Assembly (NCBI RefSeq): GCF_019704555.1
Contig: NZ_AP024745.1
Coordinates: forward strand, 6,456,501 to 6,520,500
Reading direction: 5' to 3'
Length of the DNA stretch: 64,000 bases
Source of the DNA: Actinoplanes sp. L3-i22
Lineage (GTDB): Bacteria; Actinomycetota; Actinomycetes; Mycobacteriales; Micromonosporaceae
Shown here: piece after piece, positions 44,305 through 53,320 of the stretch
Layout: every line of letters begins with the position of its first letter
Numbering within the stretch: the first letter of the stretch is position 1
Made by a program: the position numbers and the translations under genes
Notes under the pieces: model-generated
Told to the model about the DNA's origin: nothing
Seen by the model: only the letters and a program-made list of their open reading frames with translations
Databases searched by the model: none

Positions 44305-45179
44305 CCGCCATGCCCGACGTCCGCGGCGCGCTGGCCACCGCCCTGCCCGGCTATGTGGTGGAGTCCGTGTCACTGCTCGGCGAGGGGCTCGACAACACCG
44401 CTTTTGAGATCAACAACGAATTGATCGTACGATTCAGCAGGTCCCCTGATCCGGAACGGACAGACCGGGAAGCGCGCCTGCTGACGTTGCTGCACCGGAT
44501 CTCACCGCTGCCGGTCCCGGAGCCGATCATCGTGCCCGGCGAGCACTGGCTGGCCTACCGCAAGCTCCCCGGCACCCCCCTGCTCAATCTGGCGGCGCCC
44601 CCGCACCCGGCGAAGATCGCCGCCACGCTCCGCGACTTCCTCCGGGCCCTGCACGCGGTGCCCGCCGACCAGGTCGCCGGCCTCGTCGACACCGATGATC
44701 AGTCACCGCGGGAGTGGCGGAGCGACGCCGCCGAGATCTACTCGGTCGTCGCCAAGCACGTGCCGTCGCTGTTCCGCCGCCGCATCGAGGCGTTCCTGAA
44801 CGCCGAGCCCCCGCCGGCGACGTCCCGGCTCGCGTTCTCGCACAACGACCTGGGCATCGAGCACGTCCTCGTCGACCCGCGCACCGGGGCGGTCACCGGC
44901 ATCATCGACTGGAGCGACGCCGCCCTGGTCGACCCGGCCTACGACTACGGCCTGCTGTTCCGCGACCTCGGCCCGGTGGCCCTGCCCCCGGACGACGACA
45001 TCGAGCCCGGGATCCGTGAGCGCGCCGTCTTCTTCGCACGATGCAGCGTGCTGGAGGACTTGGCATACGGGGTGGAGACCGGCCGGCAAAGGTATACCGA
45101 CAAGTCCCTTGCCGCCCTGAGCTGGCTCTTCCCCGCCACGGAGCCCTCGGGCGGGCAACCAGAGGGCGGCGCGCGATGA
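44301..45179 (+). CDS. Aminoglycoside phosphotransferase (APH)-family kinase
   Basis: A 292-residue small-molecule kinase of the APH/choline-kinase fold. N-lobe: VESVSLLGEGLDNTAFEINN, and LIVRFSRSPDPERTDREA (ATP-binding basic residue appears as R in place of Lys). Catalytic loop: LAFSHNDLGIEHVLVDP, with Asp in HND. Metal site: GIIDWSDAALVDPAYD. The start is GTG 44301 in GTGA with tetR; an ATG at 44310 is also possible. Together with the adjacent monooxygenase it could be part of an antibiotic-modification locus. The ATP site change from K to R is common in this family, so activity is plausible. Substrate unknown. Confidence 0.88.
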   Translation: MTAMPDVRGALATALPGYVVESVSLLGEGLDNTAFEINNELIVRFSRSPDPERTDREARLLTLLHRISPLPVPEPIIVPGEHWLAYRKLPGTPLLNLAAPPHPAKIAATLRDFLRALHAVPADQVAGLVDTDDQSPREWRSDAAEIYSVVAKHVPSLFRRRIEAFLNAEPPPATSRLAFSHNDLGIEHVLVDPRTGAVTGIIDWSDAALVDPAYDYGLLFRDLGPVALPPDDDIEPGIRERAVFFARCSVLEDLAYGVETGRQRYTDKSLAALSWLFPATEPSGGQPEGGAR

Positions 45180-46303
45180 AGCGAGTCGCGCCGCCGACCC
45201 AGGTCACGGCAACCGGCAACGACCAGGCCTCCCCGCCAGAGCCGGAGACCGTGACCCCGGTCCAGGGCGGGGCCACGACCGGCGACCGGGTGTCGAAGCA
45301 GGCAACGCCGCAGATCCGGGACGTGGCGGCGGCCGCCGGGGTGTCACACCAGACCGTGTCCCGGGTGCTGAACAACTCGCCGAACGTGCGACCGGACACC
45401 CGGCAGCAGGTGCTCGACGCGATGGAGCGGCTGCGGTACCGGCCGAACCGGTCGGCCCGCGCGCTGGGCCTGGGGCGGGCGAACGCGGTCACGGTGGTGA
45501 CGGCGAATACCACGCTGTACGGGTATGCGGGGGTGCTGCAGGGCGTCGAGGAGGCCGGCCGGCTGCTCGGTCTGACCGTCGGGGTCCGGGTGGTCGAGTC
45601 GGAGGCGGCCGGCGACGTGCGGCACGCGGTGGAGTACGTGACCGATCCGAGCTGTGGAAACGTGATCGTGGTGGCGTTCGACCCGGCGGGTTCCGGGGTG
45701 TTGCGGGCGATGCCGGAGGGCGTGCCGATGGTGGCCGCCACCGAGGCGGGCGGGCTGCCCGGCGTCGATCGGCGGATGATCTACCTGGACGAGCGGCAGG
45801 CCGCGGCCGACGCCACCCGGCATCTGCTCGACCTCGGGCACCGGACCGTCCATCATGTGGCCATCCCGTCCGAGATCCGGGACAGCGCCCGGCAGAGCGG
45901 CTGGCGGGTGGCCCTGGAGCAGGCCGGGGCGGAGATCCCCGAGGTGGTCCAAGCCGGCTGGGACCTGGCGTCCGCTCATCGAGCCGGTCAGCTCCTGGCG
46001 GCAAACCCGCTGGTCACCGCGGTCCTCTGCGGCAACGATGACACGGCGCTGGCGGTGCGGCGCGCGCTGCACGAGGCGGGCCGTGACGTTCCGGGCGACG
46101 TCAGCATCGTCGGCTTCGACGACGTTCCGGGCGCGGCCTACTGGACGCCGGCCCTGACGACGGTCCGGATGGACTTCGCCGGCCTCGGCCGCGCCTGCGT
46201 CGCCGCCCTGGCCCACGCCACCACCCCGACGCGCCTGGACCCACCAAGCCTGATCATCCGCGAGTCCACAGCACCCCCGCCCGACGAATCACGACCCAGA
46301 TGA
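45176..46303 (+). CDS. LacI-family transcriptional regulator
   Basis: A 375-residue repressor. HTH and hinge: PQIRDVAAAAGVSHQTVSRV, then NNSPNVRPDTRQQVLDAMER and YRPNRSARALGLGRANAV. Sugar-binding domain follows with HRTVHHVAIPSEIRDSARQS, TAVLCGNDDTALAVRRALHE and DVSIVGFDDVPGAAYWTPAL. The ATG at 45176 overlaps the phosphotransferase stop (ATGA). That gives a 45-residue N-terminal tail before the HTH; a GTG at 45290 would give the usual short tail and may be the true start. Two palindromic operators of LacI type precede the carbohydrate operon about 560 bp downstream, making that operon the likely target. Confidence 0.92.
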   Translation: MKRVAPPTQVTATGNDQASPPEPETVTPVQGGATTGDRVSKQATPQIRDVAAAAGVSHQTVSRVLNNSPNVRPDTRQQVLDAMERLRYRPNRSARALGLGRANAVTVVTANTTLYGYAGVLQGVEEAGRLLGLTVGVRVVESEAAGDVRHAVEYVTDPSCGNVIVVAFDPAGSGVLRAMPEGVPMVAATEAGGLPGVDRRMIYLDERQAAADATRHLLDLGHRTVHHVAIPSEIRDSARQSGWRVALEQAGAEIPEVVQAGWDLASAHRAGQLLAANPLVTAVLCGNDDTALAVRRALHEAGRDVPGDVSIVGFDDVPGAAYWTPALTTVRMDFAGLGRACVAALAHATTPTRLDPPSLIIRESTAPPPDESRPR

Positions 46304-46383
46304 CGCGAAGCCGAAACAGCACAGAAGCGAAGACGCGCCAAGCGCAGCGCGAGCGACAAGCGGCAAACGCAGCCCGAGCGACG

Positions 46384-46645
46384 GGCGCGGCCCGGCCCGG
46401 CCCGGCCCGGCGCGGCCCGGCCCGGCCCGGCGCGGCGCGGCGCGGCGCGGCCCGGCGCGGCCCGGCGCGGCCCGGCGCGGCGCGGCCCGGCCCGGCGCGG
46501 CCCGGCGCGGCCCGGCGCGGCCCGGCGCGGCGCGGCCCGGCGCGGCCCGGCGCGGCCCGGCGCGGCCCGGCGCGGCGCGGCCCGGCCCGGCGCGGCCCGG
46601 CGCGGCCCGGCGCGGCCCGGCCCGGCGCGGCCCGGCGCGGGCGCG
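46384..46645. repeat. Pentanucleotide CGGSC tract (about 50 units)
   Basis: Between the LacI gene and the operators the sequence consists of back-to-back 5-mers that are either CGGCC or CGGCG, in irregular order, for about 260 bp. It then fades into degenerate GCGCGGC/GCGCAGC repeats up to about 46780. No other base is used in the core. Open frames through it, on both strands, give only Pro/Gly/Ala/Arg strings and are not genes. Confidence 0.95.
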
Positions 46646-46866
46646 GCCCGGCGCGGGCGCGGCGCAGCGCAGCGCAGCGTGGGCCGGGCGCGGCGCAGCG
46701 CGGCATGACGCGGGCGCAGCGCGAGGGCGGCGCGGCGCGAGGGCGGCGCGGCCAGCGCGTGCGGCGTGCGGCGGCTGGCTGGGAAGCGGCGGCGGGCTGG
46801 GGCCGCGAGTGGCGGGTTTCGATATCTGTTGGTAACGAAAGCGTAACGCAGTCTTCCGCACCAACC

Positions 46867-46882
46867 GTGTGACCGGTCACAC
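46867..46882. promoter_or_regulatory. LacI-type operator O1, GTGTGACCGGTCACAC
   Basis: A 16-bp perfect palindrome with central CG, the classic LacI/GalR symmetry, 54 bp before the start of the glycoside hydrolase gene. The A/T-richer stretch 46820-46860 just upstream (GGTAACGAAAGCGTAACG) is the likely promoter. Confidence 0.85.
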
Positions 46883-46900
46883 TCAGGCCATCCACCGACC

Positions 46901-46916
46901 ATGTGACCGGTCACAT
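46901..46916. promoter_or_regulatory. LacI-type operator O2, ATGTGACCGGTCACAT
   Basis: A second perfect 16-bp palindrome with the same TGTGACCGGTCACA core, 34 bp (about three helical turns) centre-to-centre from O1. It ends eight bases before the AAGGAG ribosome site. Same-face spacing would allow cooperative binding by a LacI-family tetramer or two dimers. Confidence 0.87.
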
Positions 46917-46935
46917 CTCCATGAAGGAGACCCCC

Positions 46936-49086
46936 GTGCGATCGAGACACATCACCGCCTCAGTGCTCGCGGCCACCGTCCTGGCCGCGAGCATCCCCGC
47001 CACCCCGGCCCTCGCCGCTACCTCGCAGTTCACCGTTGACCTGGGTGTCAGCACCGGCGCGCTGCGCTATGGCGCGACCGGCTTCCTCTACGGCCTCGGT
47101 GACGAGGGCATCCCCAACGAGACCATGCTCGCCGCCCTCAAACCGCAGGTCACCGCCCAGAAAGCCCCCGACGGCCTGCAACACCCGAACGGCGACGCCC
47201 TGAAGATCGCGCCGATGTTCAAGCGCGCCGGCGGCCGCGAGATCCAGATCTACATGCAGGACGTCTACCAGCAGTGGCCCTACGAGAACCTGGGCCTCGC
47301 CGACTACCTCGCCAAGGTCGACACGATGACCCGCAAGGTCGTCGCCGATCCGTACCGCAGTTCCTACGTCTACGTCCCGTTCAACGAGCCCGACCAGATC
47401 TGGTACAGCGGCAACCTCACCGCCCTGCTCTCCGACTGGAAGACGGTCTACCAGCGGATCCGCTCGATCGACGCGACGGCGCGGATCGCCGGCCCGAACT
47501 TCGCCGCCTACCGTTCGGCCGACCTGCGCGCCTTCCTCACGTTCGCGCGGGACAACAACGTCCTGCCGGACGTGATGACCTGGCACGAGCTGGGCGACGA
47601 CTTCTTCACCAGCTGGCAACAGCACTTCGACGACTACCGGGCGATCGAGACCAGTCTCGGCGTGAGCAAGCGGCCGATCTCGATCAACGAGTACGCCCGC
47701 TCCTCCGGCGACCTGGGCGTCCCCGGCAACCTGGTCCAGTACGTCGCGAAGTTCGAGAACAGCAAGGTGGACGGCTGCCTCGCCTACTGGACCACGGCCG
47801 GCGGCCTGAACGACCTGGTCACCCGCAACAATCAGGCGACCGGCGCATGGTGGCTCTACAAGTGGTACGGCGACCTGACCGGCACCACGGTCGCGGTCAC
47901 GCCGCCGTCGGCGAGCGGTTCGCTGCAGGGCCTGGCGGCGTGGGATCCGGCGAAGAAGCAGGCGCGGGTCATTCTCGGCGGCAACAATCCGGCGACCGGC
48001 ACCTACGACACGAACGTACTGGTCAAGGGCGTCCCGTCGGACCTCGGCACGACCGTGCACGCGACCGTCTGGGGTGTCGACAGCTCCGGCACCAACCCGT
48101 CGACCGGGCCCTACGTCGTGAAAGAGGGCGACTTCACGGCGTCGAACGGCCAGGTCACGGTGCCGTTGACCGGTCTCAAGGGGCAGTCCGCGTACCAAAT
48201 TATCTTTGCGCCCAACAAGGACCTGACCGCGGCCTCGACCACCCGCTACGAAGCGGAATATGCCGCCTTCGGCGGCACGGCGAAGCTCACCTACGGCAGC
48301 AATTCCGGATATTCCGGAACATACTTCATTGAGGGGTACGGCGGCAGCAGCACCGCCTCCACGAACTTCGTGGTGACCGCGCCCGCCGACGGCTACTACA
48401 ACCTGGCGCTGCGCTACTCGGCCGGCCCCTACACCGGCGCGCCGGCGACCCGGTCGATCCGGCTGCGGGTCAACGGCACCGACCTGACCGACGTCAGCCT
48501 GCCCGGGACCACCGACTGGAACACCTGGAAGACCGCGACCACTCGGGTCTACCTGCCGGCCGGGATCAACCGGATCGACTACCACGCGTTCGCGAGCGAC
48601 GACCGGGACGCGGTCAACCTGGACTATCTCGACGTCGCCGCGACCACCGGAACGGTCACCGCCTACGAGGGCGAGAGCTCGGCCAACACGCTCGCCGGCG
48701 CGGCGGCCGTGGTCAGCGACACCGCTGCCTCCGGCGGCAAATATGTCGGCTGGCTGGGCGCGGGCGCGGCCAACACGTTGCGCTTCAACGGTGTGAGCGC
48801 GCCGGCCGCGGGCCGGTATCGCCTGGTCGTCGGCTACGCGAACGCGGAAGTGGTCGGCGAGCACGACTACAACACCAACATCGTCGATCGGTACGCCGAG
48901 ATCAGCGTCAACGGCGGCGCGGCGAAGAAGGTGTTCTTCCGCAACACGCTCGCCTGGTCCACCTACTGGACGACGGTCGTCGACGTCGATCTGGCGGCCG
49001 GCACCAACACCATCACGTTCGGTAACGCGTCGACCGGCTACGCACCGAACATCGACCGCATCCAGGTCGCCGCGGTCCTGGGCTGA
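46936..49086 (+). CDS. Secreted clan-A-type glycoside hydrolase with two carbohydrate-binding domains
   Basis: A 716-residue exported enzyme. Signal peptide: VRSRHITASVLAATVLAASI up to TPALA. Catalytic TIM-barrel region at about 30-320 with VYVPFNEPDQIWY (acid/base Glu, the NEP motif of clan A) and RPISINEYARS (nucleophile Glu), then a small beta domain. The C-terminal half contains two beta-sandwich modules of CBM6/CBM35 type (TRYEAEYAAFGGTAKLTYG; VTAYEGESSANTLAGAAAVV). The closest family that I recognise is GH39-like, and exact family is unsure. GTG 46936 follows AAGGAG by six bases, with operator O2 immediately upstream. First gene of the operon with GH36 and the ABC transporter. Confidence 0.85.
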   Translation: MRSRHITASVLAATVLAASIPATPALAATSQFTVDLGVSTGALRYGATGFLYGLGDEGIPNETMLAALKPQVTAQKAPDGLQHPNGDALKIAPMFKRAGGREIQIYMQDVYQQWPYENLGLADYLAKVDTMTRKVVADPYRSSYVYVPFNEPDQIWYSGNLTALLSDWKTVYQRIRSIDATARIAGPNFAAYRSADLRAFLTFARDNNVLPDVMTWHELGDDFFTSWQQHFDDYRAIETSLGVSKRPISINEYARSSGDLGVPGNLVQYVAKFENSKVDGCLAYWTTAGGLNDLVTRNNQATGAWWLYKWYGDLTGTTVAVTPPSASGSLQGLAAWDPAKKQARVILGGNNPATGTYDTNVLVKGVPSDLGTTVHATVWGVDSSGTNPSTGPYVVKEGDFTASNGQVTVPLTGLKGQSAYQIIFAPNKDLTAASTTRYEAEYAAFGGTAKLTYGSNSGYSGTYFIEGYGGSSTASTNFVVTAPADGYYNLALRYSAGPYTGAPATRSIRLRVNGTDLTDVSLPGTTDWNTWKTATTRVYLPAGINRIDYHAFASDDRDAVNLDYLDVAATTGTVTAYEGESSANTLAGAAAVVSDTAASGGKYVGWLGAGAANTLRFNGVSAPAAGRYRLVVGYANAEVVGEHDYNTNIVDRYAEISVNGGAAKKVFFRNTLAWSTYWTTVVDVDLAAGTNTITFGNASTGYAPNIDRIQVAAVLG

Positions 49087-49128
49087 GCAGCCGGGCCGCG
49101 AGCACCCCGAGAGCAAGGAGCACCACAG

Positions 49129-51123
49129 GTGGAATGGGGAAACCTGGTCATCGACGTCAGCGGGGACGGACCGGCGCGACTGCACGGCTCCGGGCAACCG
49201 CTGGTGGAGATCCTGGCCGCCGGCGAGGGTCGTGACCACGTGTCACGGCGCTTCTCGGAGACCGCGATCGGCCGCCGACTGCGCGTCACCGGTGTCGCGG
49301 AAACTCGCGACGGGATCTGGCGTGGGCTGCGGCTCGACCAGCACGACGAGCGGACCGGCATCGCCGTACGGCTGGATCTGCGGTCCTCGGGACCAGCGGC
49401 CTTTCAGGCGCGGACCACGGTGACCAACGGCGGACCCGATCCGATCCTGCTCCTCGGCGTGACCTCGTTCGCCGCCGGCCTGCCAAGGCCGGCGGCAGAG
49501 CGAGGATCCGGCCTGCCAGGGCCGGCGGCGACCGGAAATGATCCGCACGCGGATCGGCTCGACCTGCTCACCGGGGACAGTGAGTGGCTGGGCGAGGGTC
49601 GCTGGACCCGGCGGCCGCTGCGCACCGTCGTCCCCGATCTGAACCTCCGGATGCACGGTCAGGACGGGCGCGGCTGCTACACCGTGACCAGCGCCGGAAC
49701 CTGGTCGACCGGCACCCACCTGCCCACCGGCGCGCTGCTCGACCGGGTCACCGGAGACGGCTGGTACTGGCAGGTCGAGCACAACGGCCCGTGGCGCTTC
49801 GAGATCGGCGAGCGACGGGACGGCGTCTACCTCGCGCTGCTCGGACCGACCGACATGGATCACCAGTGGCAGCAGCCGCTGGCCCCGGGCGAGTCGTTCA
49901 CGTCGGTGCCGGTCAGCCTCGCGGAGTCGGTGGCGGCGCTCACCGCGCACCGCCGGGCCCTGGTCGGCGCGCCGACGGAGCACCCGGTGATCTTCAACGA
50001 CTACATGAACACGCTGATGGGCGACCCGACCACGGCGAAGCTCCGCCCGCTGATCGACGCCGCGGCCGCGGCCGGAGCCGAGGTGTTCTGCATCGACGCC
50101 GGCTGGTACGACAACGACGCCGACTGGTGGGACAGCGTCGGCGAGTGGCAGCCGTCCTCGACCCGGTTCCCGGACGGGCTCGGCGAGGTGCTCGACCGGA
50201 TCCGCGGCCACGGCATGATCCCCGGCCTGTGGCTGGAGCCGGAGGTGATCGGCGTCCGCAGCCCGATGGCCGACAAGCTGCCGGACGCCGCGTTCCTGCG
50301 GCGGGGCGGCGTGCGCACGGTCGAGCACGGCCGCTACCACCTGGACCTGCGGCACCCGGCCGCGGTCGGGCATCTGGACGAGGTGGTCGACCGGCTGGTC
50401 GAGGAGCTCGGCGTCGGCTACCTGAAGCTGGACTACAACATCGACCCCGGCCCGGTCCCCGGCCTGCTGGACCACAATCGCGCGCATCTGGCCTGGCTGG
50501 ACCGGCTCCGCGCCCGGCATCCCGCGCTGATCCTGGAGAACTGTGCCTCCGGGGCGATGCGCGCCGACTATGCCCTGCTCAGCCGGATGCATCTGCAGTC
50601 GACCAGCGACCAGCAGGACTTCCGGCTCTACCCGCCGATCGCGGTGGCCGCACCCCTGTCGATCCTGCCGGAACAGGCCGCCAGCTGGGCTTATCCGCAA
50701 CCCGGGATGTCCGACGAGGAGATCGCGTACGCGATGTGCACCGGCCTGCTCGGCCGCCTGTACCTGTCCGGACGCCTCGACGTGATGCGCCCCGGCCAGC
50801 GGGAGCTCGTCCGGGACGGCGTTCTCGCGTACCACGGGATCCGCGAGATCCTCGGCGCGGCGACGCCGTTCTGGCCGCTGGGGCTGCCGCGCTGGGACGA
50901 CGGATGGCTGGCCCTCGGCCTGCGCGCCGGCGACACCACCTTCCTGGGGGTGTGGCGGCGGCCGGGTGCCGCCGAGAAGATCACGATCCCGCTGCCGGGC
51001 GAATTCGAGACGGTCTATCCCCGCAGGCTGCCCGAATGGTCCCGGATGCAGAGTTCACACGCGACAACCCTCACCGCCAGTGCTCCCTACACCGCTCGGA
51101 TCTTCCAGATCCACCAACCATGA
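49129..51123 (+). CDS. GH36-family alpha-galactosidase
   Basis: A 664-residue cytoplasmic enzyme without signal peptide. N-terminal beta-supersandwich, then a TIM barrel: EVFCIDAGWYDNDADWW, GMIPGLWLEPEVIG, YLKLDYNIDPGP (nucleophile Asp) and MHLQSTSDQQDFR (acid/base Asp in SDQQD). CASGAMRADYALLS is typical too. These are the hallmarks of GH36 alpha-galactosidases. GTG 49129 has AAGGAG eight bases upstream. At residues 116-132 the protein carries a Gly/Pro/Ala-rich duplicated loop coded by two hairpin repeats. It overlaps the next gene's possible start (ATGA at 51120). It would split imported alpha-galactosides. Confidence 0.93.
   Translation: MEWGNLVIDVSGDGPARLHGSGQPLVEILAAGEGRDHVSRRFSETAIGRRLRVTGVAETRDGIWRGLRLDQHDERTGIAVRLDLRSSGPAAFQARTTVTNGGPDPILLLGVTSFAAGLPRPAAERGSGLPGPAATGNDPHADRLDLLTGDSEWLGEGRWTRRPLRTVVPDLNLRMHGQDGRGCYTVTSAGTWSTGTHLPTGALLDRVTGDGWYWQVEHNGPWRFEIGERRDGVYLALLGPTDMDHQWQQPLAPGESFTSVPVSLAESVAALTAHRRALVGAPTEHPVIFNDYMNTLMGDPTTAKLRPLIDAAAAAGAEVFCIDAGWYDNDADWWDSVGEWQPSSTRFPDGLGEVLDRIRGHGMIPGLWLEPEVIGVRSPMADKLPDAAFLRRGGVRTVEHGRYHLDLRHPAAVGHLDEVVDRLVEELGVGYLKLDYNIDPGPVPGLLDHNRAHLAWLDRLRARHPALILENCASGAMRADYALLSRMHLQSTSDQQDFRLYPPIAVAAPLSILPEQAASWAYPQPGMSDEEIAYAMCTGLLGRLYLSGRLDVMRPGQRELVRDGVLAYHGIREILGAATPFWPLGLPRWDDGWLALGLRAGDTTFLGVWRRPGAAEKITIPLPGEFETVYPRRLPEWSRMQSSHATTLTASAPYTARIFQIHQP
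49474..49525. repeat. Two palindromic hairpin repeats inside the GH36 gene
   Basis: GCCGGCCT-gcca-AGGCCGGC at 49474-49493 and CCGGCC-tgccag-GGCCGG at 49508-49525 are near-identical hairpin units about 33 bp apart. They encode GLPRPAAERGSGLPGPAATG in the N-terminal domain, in frame. They look like small inserted REP-type elements rather than conserved enzyme sequence. Confidence 0.85.
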
Positions 51124-51134
51124 GGACGACATCC

Positions 51135-52445
51135 ATGAGACGTTTGATAACCGCCGCCGGCGCGCTTCTGCTCACCGCCGGGCTCGCCGCCTGCACCGAC
51201 CCGGGCGCCCCCGACGACGTCGCCGCGGCCGAGACGATCACCTGGGCCGACCCGACCGCCAAGCTCGACGGTGTGCAGCTGACCATCTGGGCCGCGCAGA
51301 ACAGCAACACCGTGCCGAAGAAGGTGATCGAGGGCTTTCAGCGGGCCACCGGCGCCGCGGTCCGGGTCGTGACCATTCCCGACCCGTACGAGCAGGGCAT
51401 TCAGACCAAGGTCGCGACCGGCGACAAGCCGGATCTGGCGTTCTGGCAGCCGACGGCGTCGATGCTGACCGCGATCAACGCGAAGGCGAACCTGCAGCCG
51501 CTGACCGGCGCGCCCTGGCTGGGCAAGCTCGACCCGAAGCTGACCGACATCACCGGGCTGCTCGACGGCACCCGGTATGCCGCGCTGGTCACCAGCCCGG
51601 CGGTCGAGGGCGTCTACTACAACAAGGAGGTCTTCGCGGCGAACGGGATCACCACCCCGCCGAAGACCTTCGACGACCTGGTCACGCTGGCCCGCACGCT
51701 CAAGGGCAAGGGCGTCACCCCGTTCTACGAGATGGGCGCGGACCGCTGGGCGACGCAGTGGTGGGTGCAGGTCCAGCTCGCCGACGCGGCCCGGGCCGGG
51801 CTCTGGGATCGGATCAATACCGGTCAGGAGAAGTTCACCGACAAGACCGTCCTGGACGCGATCACCCGCTATGACGCGCTGATCAAAGAGGGTCTTTTCA
51901 ACAAAGACATCAAAACCGCCAAATTCGAGGATCAGGGTACGGCGTTGCTCGGCGGAAAGACCGCGATGGTCGTTCAGGTGAACTCGTTCTTCGGACAGTT
52001 GCAGGCCAAGGCGGACACCGCCACGCTGAACCAGAAGATCGGCTTCTTCCCGATCGCGCCGTCCGGCAACGTCGGCACGTTCATCCCGGACCAGTCCAAC
52101 GCCCTGGTCGCGTTCCAGACCGGCGACGACAAGCGGGAAGCGGCCGCCCGGCAGCTGCTGGCCTACTGGATGGGCCCGGGCTACGCCGACTTCGTCACCG
52201 ACCGTAACACCGTCTCACTGGAGACCGGCGTGCCGAACCCGGCCGGGGTGCCGCAGGCGCTGCTCGACGTGCACGCCGCGGTCGCCGGCTCGGCCGGATC
52301 GATGCAGGCCCTGGCGGTCGCCAACCCCGACCTGTACCTGAACCTGGCCGACATGATCGCCGGGACGATGACCCCGGCGCAGGTCGCCAAGGCCACCCAG
52401 GACCAGTTCGAGCAGCTCGCCAAAGCGGCCGGTTACTTGAAGTGA
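51135..52445 (+). CDS. ABC transporter sugar-binding lipoprotein
   Basis: A 436-residue extracellular solute-binding protein (family 1, carbohydrate type). Signal and lipobox: MRRLITAAGALLLTAGLAAC. Mature part: QLTIWAAQNSNTVPKKVIEG, VATGDKPDLAFWQP, SPAVEGVYYNKEVFAANGIT and TAMVVQVNSFFGQLQA, typical of the MalE/MsmE class. ATG 51135 follows GAGGACG; ATG 51120 overlaps the GH36 stop as ATGA and is an alternative. Followed by two permease genes with 4-nt overlaps. It should capture oligosaccharides released by the secreted hydrolase. Confidence 0.95.
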   Translation: MRRLITAAGALLLTAGLAACTDPGAPDDVAAAETITWADPTAKLDGVQLTIWAAQNSNTVPKKVIEGFQRATGAAVRVVTIPDPYEQGIQTKVATGDKPDLAFWQPTASMLTAINAKANLQPLTGAPWLGKLDPKLTDITGLLDGTRYAALVTSPAVEGVYYNKEVFAANGITTPPKTFDDLVTLARTLKGKGVTPFYEMGADRWATQWWVQVQLADAARAGLWDRINTGQEKFTDKTVLDAITRYDALIKEGLFNKDIKTAKFEDQGTALLGGKTAMVVQVNSFFGQLQAKADTATLNQKIGFFPIAPSGNVGTFIPDQSNALVAFQTGDDKREAAARQLLAYWMGPGYADFVTDRNTVSLETGVPNPAGVPQALLDVHAAVAGSAGSMQALAVANPDLYLNLADMIAGTMTPAQVAKATQDQFEQLAKAAGYLK

Positions 52446-53320
52446 CGACCGCGCTCGGTACGTTGACGAAGGCCCGGGCGCTGCCGGTGGCGGCCCCGGG
52501 CACCATCACCCGGCGGACGCATCCGTTGTGGTTCCTGCTCCCGGCGTACGCAATCCTTCTGATCTTCTTTGTTCTTCCGACGGTTTATCAGTTCGCCTAC
52601 GCGTTCACCGACTGGTCGGGATTCAAGGCGTCGATAAATCCGGTCGGGGTGGACAATTTTGTGCAGCTCGCGTCGGACGGCACGCTGTTCCGGGCGCTGC
52701 GGATCACGGTCGTCTACGCGGTGCTGGTGGCGATCTTCCAGAACCTGTTCGGTTTCGGTCTCGCGGTGCTGCTGGAACGGGACACGGTGATCAATCGGAT
52801 CGCCCGGACGTTCCTGATGCTGCCGGTGCTGATGTCCGCGCTCGCGGTCGGCTACATCTTCCAGGCGCTGCTCAAGCACACCGGCGCGCTCGCCGACACC
52901 ACGTGGACGATCGTGGTGGTCAGCCTGATCCACGCCTGGAAGTGGATGGGCCTGGCGATGTTGATCTACCTGGCCGGGCTGAAGACCGTCCCCGAGGACG
53001 TCGTCGAGGCCGCCCGGATCGACGGCGCGTCACCGTGGCGCGCGTTCTGGGCGGTCCGGGTGCCGCTGCTCGCGCCGGCGATCACGTTCAACGTGGCGAC
53101 CGCGCTGCTCGGCTCGATGAACGGCTTCGACGTGGTGCAGGCGACGACCGGCGGCGGCCCGGCCCGGACCACCGAACTGCTCAACATCTTCATCTACCGC
53201 ACGTTCGGACAGGGCCTGTTCGCCCAGGCCACCACGATGAGCCTGGTCCTGTTCCTGCTGGTGGCGCTGCTGGCGTTCCCGGTGATCGTGCTGCTCCGCC
53301 GGCGTGAGGAGATCCTGTGA
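52442..53320 (+). CDS. Sugar ABC transporter permease (MalF/LacF type)
   Basis: A 292-residue permease with six helices (LWFLLPAYAILLIFFVLPTV; FLMLPVLMSALAVGYIFQAL). The EAA loop that docks to the ATPase is VVEAARIDGASPWRAFWAVR. The C-terminus is MSLVLFLLVALLAFPVIVLL. The GTG start overlaps the binding-protein stop as GTGA, and its own stop overlaps the next start in the same way. With the next gene it forms the membrane channel of a carbohydrate importer. No ATPase gene accompanies it, as is usual where a shared MsiK ATPase serves several importers. Confidence 0.95.
   Translation: MTTALGTLTKARALPVAAPGTITRRTHPLWFLLPAYAILLIFFVLPTVYQFAYAFTDWSGFKASINPVGVDNFVQLASDGTLFRALRITVVYAVLVAIFQNLFGFGLAVLLERDTVINRIARTFLMLPVLMSALAVGYIFQALLKHTGALADTTWTIVVVSLIHAWKWMGLAMLIYLAGLKTVPEDVVEAARIDGASPWRAFWAVRVPLLAPAITFNVATALLGSMNGFDVVQATTGGGPARTTELLNIFIYRTFGQGLFAQATTMSLVLFLLVALLAFPVIVLLRRREEIL

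Noticed and set aside
46384..46645. CRISPR array
   Set aside because: The repeats are contiguous 5-mers without spacers; no cas genes are present anywhere in the window.
46254..46895. Overlapping Arg/Pro/Ala/Gly-rich frames on both strands through the pentamer tract
   Set aside because: They are produced by the CGGSC repeat; all frames are open there and none has coding signatures or a ribosome site.
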